DNA from: an uncultured Verrucomicrobiota bacterium | Lineage (GTDB): Bacteria > Verrucomicrobiota > Verrucomicrobiia > Chthoniobacterales > SZAS-18 | NCBI GenBank assembly: GCA_937873255.1 | Contig: CALMVM010000455.1 | Coordinates: forward strand, 819 to 12,432 | DNA length: 11,614 bases | Direction: 5' to 3' | In this document: positions 1 to 7,605 of the stretch, one piece after another | How the letters are laid out: the number at the start of each line of letters is the position of its first letter | Position numbering within the stretch: position 1 is the stretch's first letter | Notes under the pieces: model-generated | Seen by the model: the letters and a program-made list of their open reading frames with translations, nothing else | Databases searched by the model: none | What the model was told of the DNA's origin: nothing | Made by a program: the position numbers and the translations under genes

Positions 1-1983
1 GATGAGCCCCGGAGTGACGTGCATGCCCGTCGCATCGATGATCCTGGCTCCAGCCGGCGCGAGCAGGCCGTGGCCGACATCCTTGATCTTGCCTTCCTCT
101 ACGAGCAGGTCCGCGATTTCGAGACGGCCCTGCGGGCCTTCGGTCCAGATCGTGGCGTTCTGCACGAGCAGGGTTTCGGGCGGTGATGGTTCGTCCACGC
201 GCCGTCCGAACGCTCCCGCCGGGTAGGCTGCGGGAATCGTGATTTCCGGGACGGCGGGTGGTTTGTTCTCCTTGGGCGGGGCGGGCGGTCCCGTCCGCGT
301 GGCGGTCCAGCGGAACGGCCGCCCGTCGGTCAGCAAGCCGTCGCCATCGAAAGCACCGGCACCGTCGGCCTTGAACGTCGCTTCCATCCGGACGACGCCG
401 GTTGCATCCGCCGCGCCGAACGTTTTCGCGGGTGCGAGGATCGTCAGCGCGTTTTCCGATGCGGCCACCGACAATTCCTCGCCATGGTCGGTGGTGACTT
501 TCGGCTTCGCGGGGTCTTCGCCTTCGATCTTGAGGATGCTCGGCCCTTTGACCGACGTGTCCTGATAGGTCACGGCGAAAACCCCCCGAAAATCCTTCTG
601 CCGACCTTTGTCGGTGTCGAATTCGTCGCCGTCGATCCAGGTGGCCACGACGGCGGCGTGTTCGTCGGCGAACAGATCGCCGTTGGCGACGACCAGATTC
701 GCCGCCTTGCCCTTTTCCAATGTGCCGTAGCGCGCGTCGATATTGAGAAGCGACGCGGGTGTGGTGGTCAGGGCGGCGAGCGCGGCACTGCCGTCCAGGC
801 CGCGCTTGAGCGCCGAGCGCAGGCGGGGCCAGAAGGTCTTTTCGGGTTTTTCCAGACCGTCGGCGGTCAGGGCGAACGACACGCCGGCTTTGGCGAGCGC
901 CCCGGGGTTGGTAGGCGCAAGGTGCCAGTGTTCGAGTTGTTCCAGGCTGACATCGAGCGCCTTTTCGGGAGTCTCGACCTCAGGCGCGTCCGGAAATCGG
1001 AGCGGCACGATCACCGTCGCATGCGCTTTGGCAAGGGCGTCGATCATCCGGTATTCGTAACCGCTCCCACGCAGGACAGGCTTCAGGTTGAATTCCTCAG
1101 CGATGCGCAAAGATCGCAAGAGATCGAGTTCGTCCTCCGTCTCGAACGCCATCGCCACTTGGCCCGCCGCCACGCCGTCGAGCGCGGCGAGGGCTTCGTT
1201 CGTCTCCGGCCGCTGGCTCGCGCCGGAGTGGTCCTGGTAAGACTGGCGCGCCTGCCGATACCATTGGGCATCAAGTAAAATCTGGCGAACCAGCGCGATG
1301 CAACCCATGAGCGAATTGGGATAAAGGTCCGGGCTGTCCGGGCGGCTTTCATCGAAGGCGACGTGTTGAAGCGCCGCGCCGGGTATCAGGGTATGTTCGC
1401 TACCCTTGCCAGACAGCGCCACCAACGCGCTGCTGCCCCGAAAGATCCCCCGGCCGGGCACGACCAGGGCGGTCGTAAAACCCATCGCGCGCCATTCTTT
1501 CGCCTGCTTTTCATCGACGCCCACCAGCCGGGCCGCGTCGCGCTGCGGGGTCACCAGGGGATTCCACGAGCCCGCGCCGGTCGGCTTGTCGGGCTCGGTT
1601 TCGGGCGTCGGTTTATGGCGGCCCGGTTTTTCGGGCCGCAAGGGGGCCGGCGCGTCCTTCGGGGCGAGGCCGTAACGGGAATAGGCGTCGATGAAACCTG
1701 CGTAAACCGTTTTTCCCTGGAGGTCCCACACCCGGGCGTCGGCCGGCGGCGACACGTCGGGACCGGCGTCGGCGACCAAGCCGTCGCGCATGACGAGGCA
1801 GCCGTGTTCGACGATTTTGCCGGGAGCGATGACGAGCCGCGCGTTGACCAGCGCGTGGACGCGCGGCGGATTTTCGTGCAGACCTTCGGTCGGCGCGGTC
1901 GAAGTTTGCGCCGCCGACTGACTCGCCGACGCCACGCACACCGCCACGGCGGCGAGGCGAACCCAAAGGAGCGACGTGATCAA
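1..1983 (-). CDS. Two-part imidazolonepropionase-like amidohydrolase, secreted (partial, C-terminus beyond window)
   Basis: The frame is open without a stop for 661 codons to the window edge. An in-frame TAG lies just before the proposed TTG start at 1981-1983, so that TTG or a later GTG must be used; no clear ribosome binding site is seen. Residues 1-27 look like a cleavable signal peptide ([17 protein letters not shown], then [10 protein letters not shown]). Residues 41-105 are the beta-sandwich entry of an amidohydrolase ([20 protein letters not shown], later [10 protein letters not shown]). Around 221-242 is [14 protein letters not shown]...DAQWY, which I recall from the long double-domain amidohydrolases of Verrucomicrobia and Planctomycetes. 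From about residue 603 a second entry domain starts ([11 protein letters not shown]...[11 protein letters not shown]) and is cut exactly before its expected metal-binding HxH. After GFID the first copy has AYSRYG instead of HxH, so this half is probably not catalytic. Substrate unknown; a hydrolase of a cyclic amide or peptide-like compound outside the cytoplasm is inferred. Confidence 0.85.
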   Translation of the reverse strand, partial: MITSLLWVRLAAVAVCVASASQSAAQTSTAPTEGLHENPPRVHALVNARLVIAPGKIVEHGCLVMRDGLVADAGPDVSPPADARVWDLQGKTVYAGFIDAYSRYGLAPKDAPAPLRPEKPGRHKPTPETEPDKPTGAGSWNPLVTPQRDAARLVGVDEKQAKEWRAMGFTTALVVPGRGIFRGSSALVALSGKGSEHTLIPGAALQHVAFDESRPDSPDLYPNSLMGCIALVRQILLDAQWYRQARQSYQDHSGASQRPETNEALAALDGVAAGQVAMAFETEDELDLLRSLRIAEEFNLKPVLRGSGYEYRMIDALAKAHATVIVPLRFPDAPEVETPEKALDVSLEQLEHWHLAPTNPGALAKAGVSFALTADGLEKPEKTFWPRLRSALKRGLDGSAALAALTTTPASLLNIDARYGTLEKGKAANLVVANGDLFADEHAAVVATWIDGDEFDTDKGRQKDFRGVFAVTYQDTSVKGPSILKIEGEDPAKPKVTTDHGEELSVAASENALTILAPAKTFGAADATGVVRMEATFKADGAGAFDGDGLLTDGRPFRWTATRTGPPAPPKENKPPAVPEITIPAAYPAGAFGRRVDEPSPPETLLVQNATIWTEGPQGRLEIADLLVEEGKIKDVGHGLLAPAGARIIDATGMHVTPGLI

Positions 1984-2023
1984 GGCTCGCTATTTTGCAG
2001 ATGCGGGTAACGATGACAAGGAA

Positions 2024-2715
2024 ATGCCGACCGCTTGCCAGGTGATCTTTTTTGACGCGGCAGGCACCCTGATCTACCTCCCGCAATCGGTCGGGGAGCA
2101 TTACCGTACGGTGGCGGTTCCTTTCGGCGTCGCCCCGGATGCCGCCACCTTGGACCGCGCCTTTCGCGCCGCCTGGAAGGCCGCCCCGGAGCGACCTGCT
2201 TGCGACGGCCCACGGCCCGACGACGATAAGGGCTGGTGGCGCGGAATGGTGCGAACGATTTTCGACGCGGCGCTCACCGCCGAGGAAAACCGTCGGTTCG
2301 ACTTCGCCGCGTACTTCGAAGCGGTCTACGCTCACTTCGCCGCACCGGGAGTGTGGGCGGCGTACACGGATGTACCCTCCGCCCTCTCGAAATTGCGGGA
2401 AACCGGATACCGGCTCGGTGTCATCTCGAATTTCGACGGCCGCTTGCGCCGGGTGCTCGCCGACCTCGGACTCGCCGCGCACTTCGAGCACATCGTCATT
2501 TCCAGCGAGGTCGGCGTGGACAAACCCGACCCACGGATTTTTCGGAATGCCCTGTCTCGTTTCGGAGTTGTCGCCACCGACGCCGTCCACGGGGGGATGA
2601 TCCGCAAAAGGATTGGGGCGCGGAGGCGGCCGGCTTGAACGTCTTCCGCCTCGAACGGCCCGGTCATACGCTGCACGACCTCACGGCGTTTTTGGAACGC
2701 ACGCCGGAGCCGTAA
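2024..2715 (+). CDS. HAD-IA family hydrolase (DREG-2-like), interrupted by a one-base frameshift
   Basis: This is a haloacid dehalogenase-type phosphatase, expected to remove phosphate from a small metabolite in the cytoplasm. Counting from ATG 2024, motif I is FFDAAGTL with nucleophile Asp11; the usual second Asp is Ala13, as in the DREG-2-like subgroup. Motif II is VISNFDGR (Ser135) and motif III DKPDPRIF (Lys167). Motif IV (expected HVGDxPxxD) is broken: after His189 the frame runs into GGMIRKR and stops at 2638, while the neighbouring frame from 2596 reads GDDPQKDWGAEAAGLNVFRL and ends at TAA 2713-2715, giving the normal length of about 230 residues. One base is therefore missing at the G-run 2591-2596. 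The start could be GTG 1976, but that would overlap the divergent amidohydrolase start; ATG 2024 sits right before motif I. Substrate unknown. The call is sure; whether the gene is functional is not. Confidence 0.85.
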
Positions 2716-2741
2716 AAGCGCGCTTGCGCAAACGGCGCTTT
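2715..2741 (+). terminator. Possible weak hairpin after the HAD gene
   Basis: AAAGCGC (2715-2721) pairs with GCGCTTT (2735-2741) across a 13-base loop that itself contains the palindrome TTGCGCAA. It begins in the stop codon of the HAD gene and could mark the transcript end before tRNA-Lys. No T-run follows, so intrinsic termination is doubtful. Confidence 0.25.
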
Positions 2742-2752
2742 GGAGGTAACTC
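2724..2752 (+). promoter_or_regulatory. Possible sigma70-type promoter of tRNA-Lys
   Basis: TTGCGC (2724-2729), a 17-base spacer and TAACTC (2747-2752) lie 14 bases ahead of the mature tRNA end, which fits a short-leader tRNA promoter. The match to consensus is only fair and the -35 box overlaps the hairpin loop. Confidence 0.25.
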
Positions 2753-2766
2753 AGTCCTTCCCGCGC

Positions 2767-2839
2767 GGGCTGATAGCTCAATGGTTAGAGCACTCGCCTT
2801 TTAAGCGATTGGTTCTGGGTTCAAGTCCCAGTCGGCCCA
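2767..2839 (+). tRNA. tRNA-Lys(TTT)
   Basis: This is a complete cloverleaf of 73 bases. The acceptor stem GGGCTGA pairs with TCGGCCC (one T-G pair). The D stem is GCTC/GAGC. The anticodon loop CTTTTAA gives anticodon TTT, reading AAA/AAG lysine codons. The T arm is CTGGG-TTCAAGT-CCCAG. The discriminator base is A. CCA is not encoded (TCT follows), so it must be added after transcription. The outer anticodon-stem pair is a C-T mismatch. The last 19 bases overlap the 3' end of the PAP2 gene on the other strand. Confidence 0.97.
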
Positions 2840-3603
2840 TCTCCCCCTTCAGCGGCAACGGTGTTGCCCAACTGCTCCGCCTGCGGAAACGTCCGGCGCT
2901 TGGCCACATGGTGCGCGACCAGGCAGCAGATCATCGCCCACGCGCTGCCGACCGACCAGCCGGCCAGCACGTCCGTCGGGTAATGCACGCCCAGATACAC
3001 CCGGCTGAAGCCGACCAGTCCGATCAAAACGACAGCGACGGCGAGAAAGTAAATCTTCATCGAGAATTTTTTCGCCGCCCGCGCCAGGAGCGCGGCCATC
3101 GTGAGGTAGGCGACGGACGAGAGCATCGAATGTCCGCTCGGGAAACTGGCGGTCGAAATATCGGTCAGGTGCGGGACGACCTGCGGGCGCGGACGGTGAA
3201 ACATCTCCTTTAAAAACAGCCCGAGCACCGTGCCGCTGAGCGTCGAGGCCAGCAAGAAACTCAGCAGCCCGAAACGCCGTTCGAGCGCGAGATAGCCCGC
3301 GACCACCGCCGTGATCAACCCGATGCCGACCGGCCCGCCGAACGTCGTGAAATCCCGCGCCACCTGAAGCGTCCACGACGGGCCGATGGGCACGGCAGTG
3401 TTCCCGGGTTGGCGCAGGGCGAGCAGGAGCCGGTCGTCAAACTTCGCGGGATTTCCTTCCACGACCTCCGCAGCCAGCGCGCCGAACGCCCATAACGCCG
3501 CCACCACGCCGAGAATAGTCAATAACAACGCGAACTCCAGCCGGCCGGAGCGGCGCACCCAGGCGAGCCAACCTCCAGCCCATGTGGCCAGCGCGTTGCT
3601 CAC
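2821..3603 (-). CDS. PAP2-family membrane phosphatase
   Basis: This is a 260-residue integral membrane phosphatase of the type 2 phosphatidic acid phosphatase family, which dephosphorylates lipid phosphates such as phosphatidate, phosphatidylglycerol phosphate or undecaprenyl pyrophosphate. The full three-part active site is present: Lys132...RPRP (KEMFHRPRP), PSGH at 155-158, and SR...HxxxD at 200-211 (SRVYLGVHYPTD). Hydrophobic segments fall at about 23-45, 91-106, 111-131, 161-176, 184-200 and 212-231, giving the usual six-helix layout. The GTG start (3601-3603) overlaps the TGA of the ABC gene in GTGA, so the two are probably translationally coupled. The C-terminal tail DGPTGT is encoded by the antisense of the tRNA-Lys 3' end. 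The exact lipid substrate cannot be read from sequence; undecaprenyl pyrophosphate recycling is one possibility. Confidence 0.93.
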   Translation of the reverse strand: MSNALATWAGGWLAWVRRSGRLEFALLLTILGVVAALWAFGALAAEVVEGNPAKFDDRLLLALRQPGNTAVPIGPSWTLQVARDFTTFGGPVGIGLITAVVAGYLALERRFGLLSFLLASTLSGTVLGLFLKEMFHRPRPQVVPHLTDISTASFPSGHSMLSSVAYLTMAALLARAAKKFSMKIYFLAVAVVLIGLVGFSRVYLGVHYPTDVLAGWSVGSAWAMICCLVAHHVAKRRTFPQAEQLGNTVAAEGGDGPTGT

Positions 3604-4379
3604 TGGCCTGGCCCCCGTTCGGCGTTTCGCGCGGCGACCGCCTCCAGGTGGCGTTCCTCGGCGTCGATGACGGAGAGGAATATTTTTTCCAAGGCCCCGC
3701 CGGCCTCCTGGTTCTGGCGGCGCAGTTCATCCACCGTGCCGAGGGCCACGAGACGGCCGTGGTTGATGATGCCAATGCGGTCGGCCATCTCCTCGGCGAC
3801 GGAAAGCGTGTGCGTCGAAAGGAAGATCGTGCAGCCCGCGCGGCTGCGCGCCTTGAACTCATCCTTGACGATCCGCGCGTGCATCGGGTCGAGCCCCACC
3901 ATCGGCTCGTCGATGATGAAAACCTTCGGATCGTGCAGCAGTCCCGCCGAGATCGCCACGCGCTGGCGGGTGCCGTGGCTCAGGTTTTCGATCAGCTCGT
4001 TGTGGTAGCCCGTCAGGTGAAACTGCTCGAAAAGCTCCCCCGTGCGCGTGAGGATGTCGGCTCGCCGCATCTCGTAGAGTTCGCCGACGAAAGTCAAAAA
4101 CTCCCGCGGGGTCAGCTTGTCGTACAGGAACGGGAAATCCGGCACGTAGCTGATGAGCCGCTTGGCGGCGGTCGGGTCCTTGCGGATGTCGAACCCCGCG
4201 ACCCGCGCCGTGCCCGAACTCGGCCGCAACAGGCCGGTGAGCATCTTGATCGTGGTCGTCTTGCCCGCCGCGTTGGGTCCGAGGAAGGCGAAGAATTCGC
4301 CCTGCGCGATGTCGAGGTCCAGCCCGTCGACCGCGCGCAACGCACCGAAATTTTTGCTGAGAGCCTGCGTCTGGATCAT
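3600..4379 (-). CDS. ABC transporter ATP-binding protein
   Basis: This is a 259-residue ATPase subunit that powers a membrane transporter by ATP hydrolysis. Walker A is GPNAAGKTT (34-42), with Ala in place of the usual Gly before AGKT. The Q-loop position reads YVPDFPFLYDKLT, with Asp81 instead of Gln. The signature is LSHGTRQR (133-140), Walker B is VFIIDEP with catalytic Glu158, the D-loop is GLDP (162-165) and the switch His is H190 (LSTH). The overall style is that of ABC-2/drug and lipid exporters. No permease gene is adjacent: upstream is a single-pass membrane protein, downstream a PAP2 phosphatase. It overlaps both by 4 bases (ATGA at its start, GTGA at its end), so the three are one operon. 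An export role coupled to envelope lipids is inference only. Confidence 0.93.
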   Translation of the reverse strand: MIQTQALSKNFGALRAVDGLDLDIAQGEFFAFLGPNAAGKTTTIKMLTGLLRPSSGTARVAGFDIRKDPTAAKRLISYVPDFPFLYDKLTPREFLTFVGELYEMRRADILTRTGELFEQFHLTGYHNELIENLSHGTRQRVAISAGLLHDPKVFIIDEPMVGLDPMHARIVKDEFKARSRAGCTIFLSTHTLSVAEEMADRIGIINHGRLVALGTVDELRRQNQEAGGALEKIFLSVIDAEERHLEAVAARNAERGPGQ

Positions 4380-5251
4380 GGCGAAAGCGTATCGTCGTAA
4401 AAATCGAAGCCCAGGAAGGTTTTCACGGCAAGAATCTGGCCGAGCTGGTTGACGTGGACGGTCGTTTCGAGGGTGTCGCCGTGGTGGATCGTCACGACGT
4501 AGGTATCGATCTCGTCGTCGCCGACGCGCAATTTTCCGCGCTGGGCCGTCAACCGCACCGGCGGCGTGGCCCCCGGAGAACTGGCCGGCAAGAGGACGCG
4601 CGGATCGATCCCGTAGGCGCGCGGGTCGAGCCGGTTGACGAGTTCGTCGGGCGTGCCCGCCCCTTCCTGAAGCGTTTCGTTCCCGCGCGTGATCTGGTAA
4701 TGCCAGCGTTTTTCCTCCGGCTGCCCTTCGAGGTGCAGCGTCACGCCCGGCGGATTCTGTTTGTGCTCGTGGAGGCTGACGGACAGTTCGATGCGGCGCA
4801 CGTTATCGTGGTCGTCGATCTCCAGGATCCCGTGGAAAACGACCCGTTGCGCGGGGACGCCTGGCAGGCTCAAGAGGAAACTTCCGCTGGTGCTGAGGAG
4901 GTCGGCCCCGCCGCCGCGGCCTTTGTCCGGAGCCAATTGCTTCGGCTGGAGATGGAAGGTGCCATCCCCGCGCCGCCGCTGGCGGTAAAGCACCAGCTCG
5001 GAGGCGAGTTCGTGTCGGAACACCAGCCGTTTGACGTAATCCACCGGCACCGGCAGGCTGTCCGCGCGGCCGGGGAAAAACTCCGTTCGCACGAGCAGCG
5101 CGGCCATCATCAACCAGAACGCCACGATGGCGGCCACGGACAGGCGGTAGAGCACGGCGACATTGTAGAGCAAATGAGCGGGCCGCGCCAAACCTTCCGC
5201 GCGCATCCGACCAAATCCGGCCGCCCGCGCGTTTGTTGACGGAGAAGACAT
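4376..5251 (-). CDS. Membrane-anchored protein of unknown function, first gene of the ABC/PAP2 operon
   Basis: I do not recognise this 291-residue protein. One clear hydrophobic helix spans about residues 33-54 (VLYRLSVAAIVAFWLMMAAL). About 30 basic, Arg-rich residues precede it, and a polar domain of about 235 residues follows that is likely outside the cytoplasm. The domain looks rich in beta strands, with alternating hydrophobic and charged stretches (RVVFHGILEIDD, GVTLHLEGQ, TYVVTIHHGD, TTVHVNQLGQILAVKT), as in lipid- or substrate-binding periplasmic folds. ATG 5249-5251 is taken as start; Met16 is an alternative. There is no clear ribosome binding site. Its stop overlaps the ABC ATPase start in ATGA, implying coupled translation and shared function. 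It could be an accessory or adaptor subunit replacing the missing permease partner, but nothing shows that directly. Confidence 0.8.
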   Translation of the reverse strand: MSSPSTNARAAGFGRMRAEGLARPAHLLYNVAVLYRLSVAAIVAFWLMMAALLVRTEFFPGRADSLPVPVDYVKRLVFRHELASELVLYRQRRRGDGTFHLQPKQLAPDKGRGGGADLLSTSGSFLLSLPGVPAQRVVFHGILEIDDHDNVRRIELSVSLHEHKQNPPGVTLHLEGQPEEKRWHYQITRGNETLQEGAGTPDELVNRLDPRAYGIDPRVLLPASSPGATPPVRLTAQRGKLRVGDDEIDTYVVTIHHGDTLETTVHVNQLGQILAVKTFLGFDFYDDTLSP

Positions 5252-5317
5252 CCGTGCTGGTGACGGAGAACCTCGCCGTTATTTCGTGGATCGCGCCTCC
5301 GGCTTTCCAGCGTTCCC

Positions 5318-7069
5318 GTGAAAGTCGAACACAAAATCGCCGCTGTTTTCATTGCCGCCCTGCTCGGCATCGCGCTGGTCGGCCTGATGACCTTCCACGA
5401 GGCGCGCCAGCACGACGACTACAACCGCTGGGTCGTCCACACCTACGACGTGATCGGCAAGATCAACGAGGTCGCCGGCAGCCTGGAGCAGATCGAGAGC
5501 GGCGGACGCGGCTATCTCCTGACGGGCCGCAAGGATTACCTCGCGCCCTACCAGACCGGCATCGACACGGTCTTCACGGAACTCGACGAATTGCAGCGTC
5601 TGACCGCCGACAATCCCATCCAGCAAACCCGCGTCGAGCGGGTCCGCTCGCTGGTGAACCGCGCTATTGCGTACCTGCACGACAAGATCGACCTGCGCGA
5701 CCGCGAGGGACTCGTCGCGCTGGCGCCGACCGTCGGCACGGAGTCCAAGGAAAACGCCGATCAGGTGCGCTTCGCCGCCGGGGAGATGAAGCGCACGGAG
5801 ATGGATCTGCTCAAGAAGCGCACGCTCGAAGCCGAGGTCAGCGCGAGCCGTACGCTGAAGAGTTTCATGCTCCTGCTGGCGCTGGCCGTCGTGCTGCTGC
5901 TCGGATTTTTCTGGCTGATCTGGCACGATCTCGCCAACCGCCGTCGCGGCGAGGAGGCCCTGCGCGAGAGCGACGCCAAGTTCCGTAGCGTGCTCGACGG
6001 CACTCCCGATGCGTTGGTCATCGCGGACGGCGCGGGCGCAATCCAGATGGTCAATTCGCAGGCCGTCACGCTTTTCGGGTATTCGCGCGAGGATTTCACC
6101 GGCCGGAAACTGGATGACCTTCTGGTGCGGCGCGACAACCCGGAAGCCGGGGCGGCCGACCCCGACGAACCCGCCCCGCGCGTGGGGGACGAGGCCTTCG
6201 TCCATTTCAAAACGCTATCGGCCAAATACGATGGGGTCCGCAAGGAAGGCGGGCTGTTTCCGGTCGAGACGAGCCGCAGCCCTCTGGACGTGAGCGGACA
6301 GCGGCTCGTCATCACGGCGATCCGCGACCGCACCGAGCAGCAAGTCGCCGAGGAGGCGCTCAGCAAATATTCGCTCGATCTGGCGCGGTCCAACGCCGAG
6401 TTGGAACGCTTTGCCTACGTCGCCTCGCACGATCTCCAGGAGCCGTTGCGGATGGTCAGTTCCTACACCCAACTGCTCTCCCGGCGTTACAAGGGCAAGC
6501 TGGACGCGAACGCCGACGAGTTCATCGGATACGCGGTCGATGGGGCCAACCGGATGCAGAAGCTCATCAACGACCTCCTCGCCCTCTCGCGCGTCGGCAC
6601 ACAGGCGCGGCCGAGCGAGCCGGTCGATACCGGCGGCATCCTGCGGCGTGTGCTTTCCGACATGAAGGGGACCATTGAGGCCGCCGAGGCCCAGATCATC
6701 GCCCCCGAACAAATGCCGACGGTCCTCGCCGACGGCACGCAGATCGGACAGCTTTTCCAAAATCTGGTCGGCAACGCGCTGAAATTTCGCGGCCAGGAGC
6801 CTCCGCGCATCGAGATCACCGTCGAGGAGGAAGAAGCGGGTCTGTGGCGGTTCTCGTTCAAGGACAACGGGATCGGCATCGAGCCGCAGTATTTCGAGCG
6901 CATCTTCGTCATCTTCCAACGGCTGCACGGCAAGGAAAGTTACCCGGGCACGGGCATCGGACTGGCCATCTGCAAAAAGATCGTCGAGCGTCACGGCGGC
7001 AACCTCTGGGTCGAGAGCCAACCGGGACAAGGCGCGAATTTCCTCTTCACCCTGCCCTCCCCGCCATGA
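5318..7069 (+). CDS. CHASE3-PAS sensor histidine kinase
   Basis: This is a 583-residue membrane sensor kinase that autophosphorylates on His and passes the phosphate to a response regulator. Domains in order: a membrane helix at 7-24; an extracytoplasmic helical CHASE3 domain at about 25-175 ([20 protein letters not shown] is characteristic); a second helix at 183-202; PAS at about 217-340 ([19 protein letters not shown]); a coiled linker; HisKA with HDLQEPLR and phospho-acceptor His371; and HATPase with N-box NLVGNALKF (482-490), DNGIGI (516-521) and GTGIGLAI (544-551). The HDLQEP type of His box is shared with Cph1-like phytochrome kinases, whose partner is Rcp1; the next gene is an Rcp1-like regulator starting inside this gene's stop codon. 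The start is GTG 5318 with no clear ribosome binding site. The divergent operon starts only 66 bases away. The ligand is unknown. Confidence 0.93.
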   Translation: MKVEHKIAAVFIAALLGIALVGLMTFHEARQHDDYNRWVVHTYDVIGKINEVAGSLEQIESGGRGYLLTGRKDYLAPYQTGIDTVFTELDELQRLTADNPIQQTRVERVRSLVNRAIAYLHDKIDLRDREGLVALAPTVGTESKENADQVRFAAGEMKRTEMDLLKKRTLEAEVSASRTLKSFMLLLALAVVLLLGFFWLIWHDLANRRRGEEALRESDAKFRSVLDGTPDALVIADGAGAIQMVNSQAVTLFGYSREDFTGRKLDDLLVRRDNPEAGAADPDEPAPRVGDEAFVHFKTLSAKYDGVRKEGGLFPVETSRSPLDVSGQRLVITAIRDRTEQQVAEEALSKYSLDLARSNAELERFAYVASHDLQEPLRMVSSYTQLLSRRYKGKLDANADEFIGYAVDGANRMQKLINDLLALSRVGTQARPSEPVDTGGILRRVLSDMKGTIEAAEAQIIAPEQMPTVLADGTQIGQLFQNLVGNALKFRGQEPPRIEITVEEEEAGLWRFSFKDNGIGIEPQYFERIFVIFQRLHGKESYPGTGIGLAICKKIVERHGGNLWVESQPGQGANFLFTLPSPP

Positions 7070-7527
7070 TACAACCCTCGCAGCGAATCCGAATTTCCGA
7101 CATGCGCCCCATCGAAATCCTACTTGTCGAGGACAACCCCGGCGACGTGCGCCTCACTCAAGAAGCCCTCGGGGAGGCCAAGGTGCGCAACAACCTCGCG
7201 GTCGCCCGCGACCGCGTCGAGGCCCTCGGTTACCTGCGACGCGAACCGCCGTTCCAGGACGCCACCCGGCCCGATCTGGTGTTGCTCGATCTCAATCTGC
7301 CGCGCAAGGACGGCCGGGAAGTCTTGGCCGAGATCAAGGCGGACCCCGAGTTGCGCCGCCTGCCCGTCGCCGTACTGACCACGTCGAACGCGGAAAAAGA
7401 CATCCTGGAAAGCTACAACCTCTACGCGAACTGCTACATCACGAAGCCGGTCGATCTGGATCAGTTCGTCGGCATCGTCACGTCCATTGAGGATTTCTGG
7501 CTGACCATCGTCAAGTTGCCGAATTAG
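7066..7527 (+). CDS. Rcp1-like stand-alone response regulator
   Basis: This is a single receiver domain with no output domain, taking phosphate from the preceding kinase. Counting from the internal Met at 7102, the acidic pair is ED at 10-11 ([10 protein letters not shown]), the phospho-acceptor Asp63 lies in [12 protein letters not shown], Thr93 is in [10 protein letters not shown] and Lys115 in YITKPVDL. The end [12 protein letters not shown] is typical of the Rcp1 family. ATG 7066 overlaps the kinase TGA (7067-7069) as ATGA, which argues for coupled translation and adds 12 residues; ATG 7102 is the conventional family start and equally possible. Neither has a clear ribosome binding site. 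Regulators of this kind act by protein contact or pass phosphate onward; the hybrid kinase 78 bases downstream is a possible target. Confidence 0.93.
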   Translation: MIQPSQRIRISDMRPIEILLVEDNPGDVRLTQEALGEAKVRNNLAVARDRVEALGYLRREPPFQDATRPDLVLLDLNLPRKDGREVLAEIKADPELRRLPVAVLTTSNAEKDILESYNLYANCYITKPVDLDQFVGIVTSIEDFWLTIVKLPN

Positions 7528-7605
7528 GACCGGTCCGCCCCGGAGGGCAAATTGGACGTGGCATCGGATCGGCTACATGTTCCCGGCTAGCTGTATCGCC
7601 GCCGC

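Noticed and set aside
484..1278. Long plus-strand open frame (264 residues), followed by another at 1363-2010
   Set aside because: They lie codon-aligned opposite the amidohydrolase, are rich in Arg/Gly/Val with no family resemblance, and come from the GC-rich antisense of a real gene.
1613..2590. Minus-strand open frame of 325 residues
   Set aside because: It crosses the divergent amidohydrolase start and the HAD gene in the wrong frame and shows no domain; the real genes explain both parts.
2591..2596. Programmed minus-one slippage on the G-run as the normal mode of HAD expression
   Set aside because: There is no full slippery heptamer (the base before the G-run is C) and no stimulatory stem was recognised, so a base loss or sequencing error is the simpler reading.
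2613..2804. Short open frames over tRNA-Lys
   Set aside because: They cross the tRNA, have no start signal, and the first part is simply the shifted end of the HAD gene.
2767..2839. tRNA-Lys as an integration site
   Set aside because: No integrase, no repeat of the tRNA 3' end and no change in gene style nearby.
3582..4400. Plus-strand open frame of 272 residues, and a similar one at 4454-5239
   Set aside because: Antisense shadows of the ABC ATPase and of the unknown membrane protein, both supported by motifs or coupled starts.
7527..7605. Palindrome GGACCGGTCC right after the response regulator stop, and a weak TTGGAC/TACATG pair before the hybrid kinase
   Set aside because: The palindrome is only ten bases with no T-run, and the promoter match is too poor to call in such GC-rich sequence.
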